A stretch of DNA of 64,000 nt from an uncultured Collinsella sp. (lineage in GTDB: Bacteria; Actinomycetota; Coriobacteriia; Coriobacteriales; Coriobacteriaceae): assembly GCA_902491345.1 (NCBI GenBank), contig CABUHI010000009.1, positions 1 to 64,000 on the forward strand. Direction: 5' to 3'. Position 1 is the stretch's first letter, and each line of letters begins with the position of its first letter. The notes under the pieces were generated by a model. That model was not told the DNA's origin and made no database searches. It worked only from the letters and a program-made list of their open reading frames with translations. Made by a program: the position numbers and the translations under genes. Shown here piece by piece: positions 60,901-64,000 of the stretch.

Positions 60901-61017
60901 CTAGTCATTGGGGACGTTCTTGAATGACTAGTTAGAAGAGACGTTCTTGAATGACTAGTTAGAAGAGATAAGGAGTGTCCCCAGCTGCCGGCAGAAAAGG
61001 AACGTCCCTAAGTGCCG
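60901..61017. repeat. GGGACGTT-family repeat, copy B, with tandem 27-mer
   Basis: TAGTCATTGGGGACGTTCTT at 60902-60921 is the reverse complement of 14750-14769. CTAGTCATT pairs with AATGACTAG (60901-60932). The unit GACGTTCTTGAATGACTAGT (plus TAGAAGA) of 27 bases is repeated exactly twice (60913-60939 and 60940-60966). From 60970 the AAGGAGTGTCCCC...AACGTCCCTAAGTGCCG block matches 14771-14818. It fills most of the gap before the MATE gene. Confidence 0.75.
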
Positions 61018-61087
61018 ACTGGTTGCATTAGGAGTATCATCGTCTGCGCAAATAAGCACGATATAGCATGTTAGAGATTGAGAGCGT

Positions 61088-62470
61088 ATGGCTGATACCG
61101 CATCTAAGCACATCGATATGACCACCGGCTCGCTGTGGCGCAATATTCCCCTGTTCGCCTTCCCCGTGGCCGCCACGAGCATCTTGGAGCAGCTGTCGAA
61201 CCTCATCGCCACGGTCATTATCGGCAACTTCTCGGGCGACCAGGGAACCCTCGCCATGGCGGCGGTCGGCTCCAATGTTCCGCTTACCAGCCTTATGCTC
61301 AACCTGTTTATTGGCATGTCGCTTGGCTCCAACGTGGTCATCGCCAACGCTATCGGCCGCGACGATCAGAGCATGGTCAAACGCGCCGTCCATACCTCGA
61401 TTTTAATGGCGCTCGTGGGCTTTATCGTCATCGCGCTGGGCGAGATCTTTGCCGAGCCCATGCTCGCCGCCCTCAACGTTCCCGCCGAAACCATGCCGCT
61501 CGCTTCGCTCTACCTGCGCGTCTTTTTGCTGAGCATGCCCTCGATCTTGCTCTACAACTTTGAGGCTGCGATCTTCCGCTCCGTCGGCATCACCCGCATG
61601 CCGCTGCAGGCGCTTGCCGTGTCCACCGTCCTCAACATTGGCCTGGACCTCATCTTTGTCCCCGTACTCCACTGGGGTGTCGCGGGCGTCGCCATCGCCA
61701 CCGCCATCGCCTACACCGTCAGCGCCGCCACACTCTTTATCCGCCTGCTCAAGACCGACTCCGTCGTCCGCGTCACCCCACGCGACCTGGCTATCGACCC
61801 CGTCGCCCTCAAGCGCATCGTCAAGATCGGCCTGCCAGCCGGCATCCAAAGCGCCGTCTTTGCCGTAGCCAACATCATCATCCAGTCCGCCATCAACAGC
61901 CTGGGCACCGAGGTCATGGCGGCATCGAGCGCCGCCATGAGCTTGGAGTACGTATGCTACAACCTGCTCAACAGCTTTAGCCAGGCGTGCACCACCTTTG
62001 TGGGACAAAACCACGGTGCCCGCCAGATCGACCGCTGCACCAAAACGCTCAAGGTCTGCCTGGTCGAAGGCGGTATCGTCGCGCTCACCACGATCATCGT
62101 TATTGTCGGCCTGGGGCGCGAGATCTTGTCGCTGTTCAACAGCGATCCCAACATCGTCTCGATCGGCTATATCCGCGTGTGCTCGATCTTCCCGGCGTAC
62201 GCCTTTAGCATGTTCTACGAAAACATGTCAGGCTACCTGCGCGGCTTTGGCATCTCGCTCACACCCGCCCTCATCACCATGATCTGCGTCTGCGGCATCC
62301 GCTTCTACTGGGTGTTCTGCGTGTTCCCGCACTTCCGCACCTTTGCGAACATCATGATGGTCTACCCCATCAGCCTGGGCACCACGGCGTTCTTTATGGT
62401 CGTGGCGGTACTACTTTGCCACCCGGCACGCACCTATCGCGCCACCCAAGCCAAAGCGACAGCCCGCTAA
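61088..62470 (+). CDS. MATE-family efflux transporter
   Basis: The 460-residue carrier has 12 hydrophobic segments in two halves. Markers are PVAATSILEQLSNLIATVII near TM1, AVGSNVPL, and in the second half CTTFVGQNHGARQ. It exports drugs or toxic metabolites with Na+ or H+ exchange. The ribosome site GAGATTGAGAG is weak. A tandem repeat block lies in the leader. It faces a LysR gene downstream that does not appear to control it. Confidence 0.9.
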   Translation: MADTASKHIDMTTGSLWRNIPLFAFPVAATSILEQLSNLIATVIIGNFSGDQGTLAMAAVGSNVPLTSLMLNLFIGMSLGSNVVIANAIGRDDQSMVKRAVHTSILMALVGFIVIALGEIFAEPMLAALNVPAETMPLASLYLRVFLLSMPSILLYNFEAAIFRSVGITRMPLQALAVSTVLNIGLDLIFVPVLHWGVAGVAIATAIAYTVSAATLFIRLLKTDSVVRVTPRDLAIDPVALKRIVKIGLPAGIQSAVFAVANIIIQSAINSLGTEVMAASSAAMSLEYVCYNLLNSFSQACTTFVGQNHGARQIDRCTKTLKVCLVEGGIVALTTIIVIVGLGREILSLFNSDPNIVSIGYIRVCSIFPAYAFSMFYENMSGYLRGFGISLTPALITMICVCGIRFYWVFCVFPHFRTFANIMMVYPISLGTTAFFMVVAVLLCHPARTYRATQAKATAR

Positions 62471-62497
62471 ACACCGCACTCAACGCCACGACAGTCA

Positions 62498-63364
62498 TTA
62501 ATTGACAATATGCGAGCTCATATAGTCGATAAAGCGCCTCGTGGCGATGGGCATGGTGTCCCAGCTGCGCCAGGCGGCCACCACGTCGCGCGAGGGGGCA
62601 TGCACGATAGGCCGCACACGGATATCGGCTTGCACGCCCTCAACGGTACGGCGATAAAGCATACTCACGCCTAGGCCCTCCTCGACCATCGCCATGATGG
62701 TGTAGTCGTCGGTCACCTCACTCGTCACGTGCGGCGACAGCCCATGCGCCGCAAATGCATCGAGCACCAGGCTCTGTTCGCCCTCATCCAGCAACACAAA
62801 CGGCTCGGACGCCAGGTCGGCGAGCGTCACCTTCTCCTTTGCCGCCAGCGGATGCGCGGCCGGAAGCAGTGCCACCAACTCGTCGTGATAGACCACGCGC
62901 TTCTCGAGCCCCGCGGTAAACCCGCGTGCCGTAAAGCAAAAATCGACCACGCCATCGTGCACCCACTGGGCGTTGCGCGTGTAATCGCCCTGCTTGAGGG
63001 TAAAGTGCACGCCCGGGTGCAGGGCTCCAAAGTCGCGGATTACGCGCGGCAACACGGTACGGCTCACGTTGGTAAACGTCGCAATGCGAATATCAGTCGA
63101 GGAGAGCCCCAGCAGCTCCTGGCGCTTGCCCTCGAGCTCGGCCTCGGCAGTTACGATCTGTCGCAGATACGGCAGATACTGCTTGCCGTCGCGCGTAAGC
63201 GACACACCCTGTTTTCCGCGCTCGATAAGCGTGGTACCCAGCTCGCGTTCAAGCGCCTTGACGGCCTGGCTCACCGCACTTTGCGTATAGCCCAGCTCGT
63301 CCGCCGCGCCCTTAAGACTTCCGCAGTCGACCACCATACAAACGATCTGATACCGCGATGCCAT
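62498..63364 (-). CDS. LysR-family regulator
   Basis: The 288-residue protein has an N-terminal helix-turn-helix (SLKGAADELGYTQSAVSQAV) and an effector domain. GGAGG precedes the ATG. It is divergent from the EamA gene at 63523 across a 158-base gap and likely controls it. It resembles the regulator at 19850-20707, with TDDYTIMAMVEEGLGVS matching its DDYAIMAMVEDGLGVS. Confidence 0.9.
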   Translation of the reverse strand: MASRYQIVCMVVDCGSLKGAADELGYTQSAVSQAVKALERELGTTLIERGKQGVSLTRDGKQYLPYLRQIVTAEAELEGKRQELLGLSSTDIRIATFTNVSRTVLPRVIRDFGALHPGVHFTLKQGDYTRNAQWVHDGVVDFCFTARGFTAGLEKRVVYHDELVALLPAAHPLAAKEKVTLADLASEPFVLLDEGEQSLVLDAFAAHGLSPHVTSEVTDDYTIMAMVEEGLGVSMLYRRTVEGVQADIRVRPIVHAPSRDVVAAWRSWDTMPIATRRFIDYMSSHIVN

Positions 63365-63522
63365 TGTGCCTCCACATCAATGCAGCCGTAAAACGTTTTG
63401 CCAGGGCTTTTTCTACCTACATTAGCATTTCTTAATCATACTGAAGATACATTCGCTTTACTACATCCACATCTGGGAGCAGAATCCTTTTTACGAAACC
63501 GTTCTGTAACAAAAGGAGTCCC

Positions 63523-64000
63523 ATGGATCGCAAAAAAGCAATCGCGCTCTCATTTTCCGTTCCCGTAGCATGGGGCTTTTCGTACCCCCTTATGAAGATC
63601 GGCATGGACAGCATGAACGCCACGAGCATCGTTGCGCTACGCTGCATCATCGCCTTTGTTGCCTGTCTGCTGCTCTTCCACAAGCGCGCTTTCCGTATCA
63701 ACCGCGACCTTATGGTTCGCGCCGCCATCATCGGCGCCATCATGGCAACCGAGCTCACCTGCATGTGCCTGGGCTCCAGCCTCACCTCTGCCTCCACTGC
63801 CGGCTTTTTGCAGAGCCTGACGGTCGTGATCGTGCCGTTTGCCAACGCCGCCCTGCTGCGTCGCGCCCCCGAGCGCAAGGTGCTCGTCGGCACCGCCATC
63901 GTCACCTGCGGCATGCTGCTGCTCTCGGGCGCCGACTTCACCAGCCTGAACCCGGGCGCGATCATCATGCTGCTCTCCGCTTTTGTCTACGCCGGCCATA
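63523..64000 (+). CDS. EamA (DMT) transporter, partial at window end
   Basis: The first 159 residues are visible. The frame runs off the window. It starts MDRKKAIALSFSVPVAWGFS with AAAAGGAG eight bases before ATG 63523, and has hydrophobic segments alternating with short loops as in EamA repeats. Probably a metabolite exporter under control of the divergent LysR gene. Confidence 0.85.
   Translation, partial: MDRKKAIALSFSVPVAWGFSYPLMKIGMDSMNATSIVALRCIIAFVACLLLFHKRAFRINRDLMVRAAIIGAIMATELTCMCLGSSLTSASTAGFLQSLTVVIVPFANAALLRRAPERKVLVGTAIVTCGMLLLSGADFTSLNPGAIIMLLSAFVYAGH

Noticed and set aside
1..64000. tRNA and rRNA genes
   Set aside because: Scanned by eye for T-loop consensus and rRNA landmarks and saw none. 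A dedicated search could still find a divergent tRNA.

Overview
The window looks like chromosomal DNA of a high-GC gut actinobacterium of the class Coriobacteriia, most likely Collinsella (the C. aerofaciens group). This is inference from gene content: a bile salt hydrolase, an actinobacterial Ski2-like helicase, reverse rubrerythrin, a PdxR-PdxST locus, and strong GC/GAC codon preference. No database search was run. I see no rRNA, tRNA or CRISPR array. Almost all sequence is coding. Genes lie on both strands in short operons, often separated by clear hairpin terminators. || Layout. 1-6.4 kb: Ski2-like helicase, a DUF2130 coiled-coil protein, a phosphoesterase, a HIRAN protein with a 59-residue partner, and a 27-residue holin-like toxin candidate. 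6.4-9.9 kb: aldehyde and alcohol dehydrogenase operon, then reverse rubrerythrin. 10.0-11.6 kb: a PD-(D/E)XK-type gene flanked by two copies of a 120-bp imperfect palindrome, arranged like a gene cassette. 11.5-14.6 kb: vitamin B6 locus pdxR/pdxST. 15-17.5 kb: RGG-repeat protein and an MFS exporter. 17.7-25.7 kb: deformylase, HTH-aminotransferase fusion with its own operator-like repeats, LysR/EamA pair, Kup potassium transporter, bile salt hydrolase, and a deformylase-like protein with a broken catalytic motif. 25.9-32.7 kb: two NCS2 nucleobase permeases, an esterase, and a HAD/LysR/MetE-like group. 32.8-34.9 kb: TPP riboswitch, terminator and thiM-ykoF-like-thiE. 35-43.4 kb: patatin-like protein and three tandem paralogous GGDEF/PAS/(EAL) proteins. 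43.5-46.4 kb: flavoprotein, ArsC-like protein, CobW GTPase and TrmL. 46.5-50.1 kb: an AT-richer accessory island (unknown protein, DUF4230 protein, FxLYD lipoprotein, serine recombinase). 50.3-55.1 kb: two related AAA ATPases flanking a UvrA-like protein. 55.2-64 kb: a Tet(M)-like GTPase, GNAT, RNA methyltransferases RsmJ and RlmA, a MATE exporter, and a second LysR/EamA pair cut by the window end. || Two repeat systems stand out. One is the 120-bp palindrome with AAGTGAGTAGAC ends: two whole copies and one partial. It supplies the last two codons and the stop of the genes it adjoins. The other is a dispersed family of short palindromes built around GGGACAG/CTGTCCC or GGGACGTT, seen at about nine intergenic sites.
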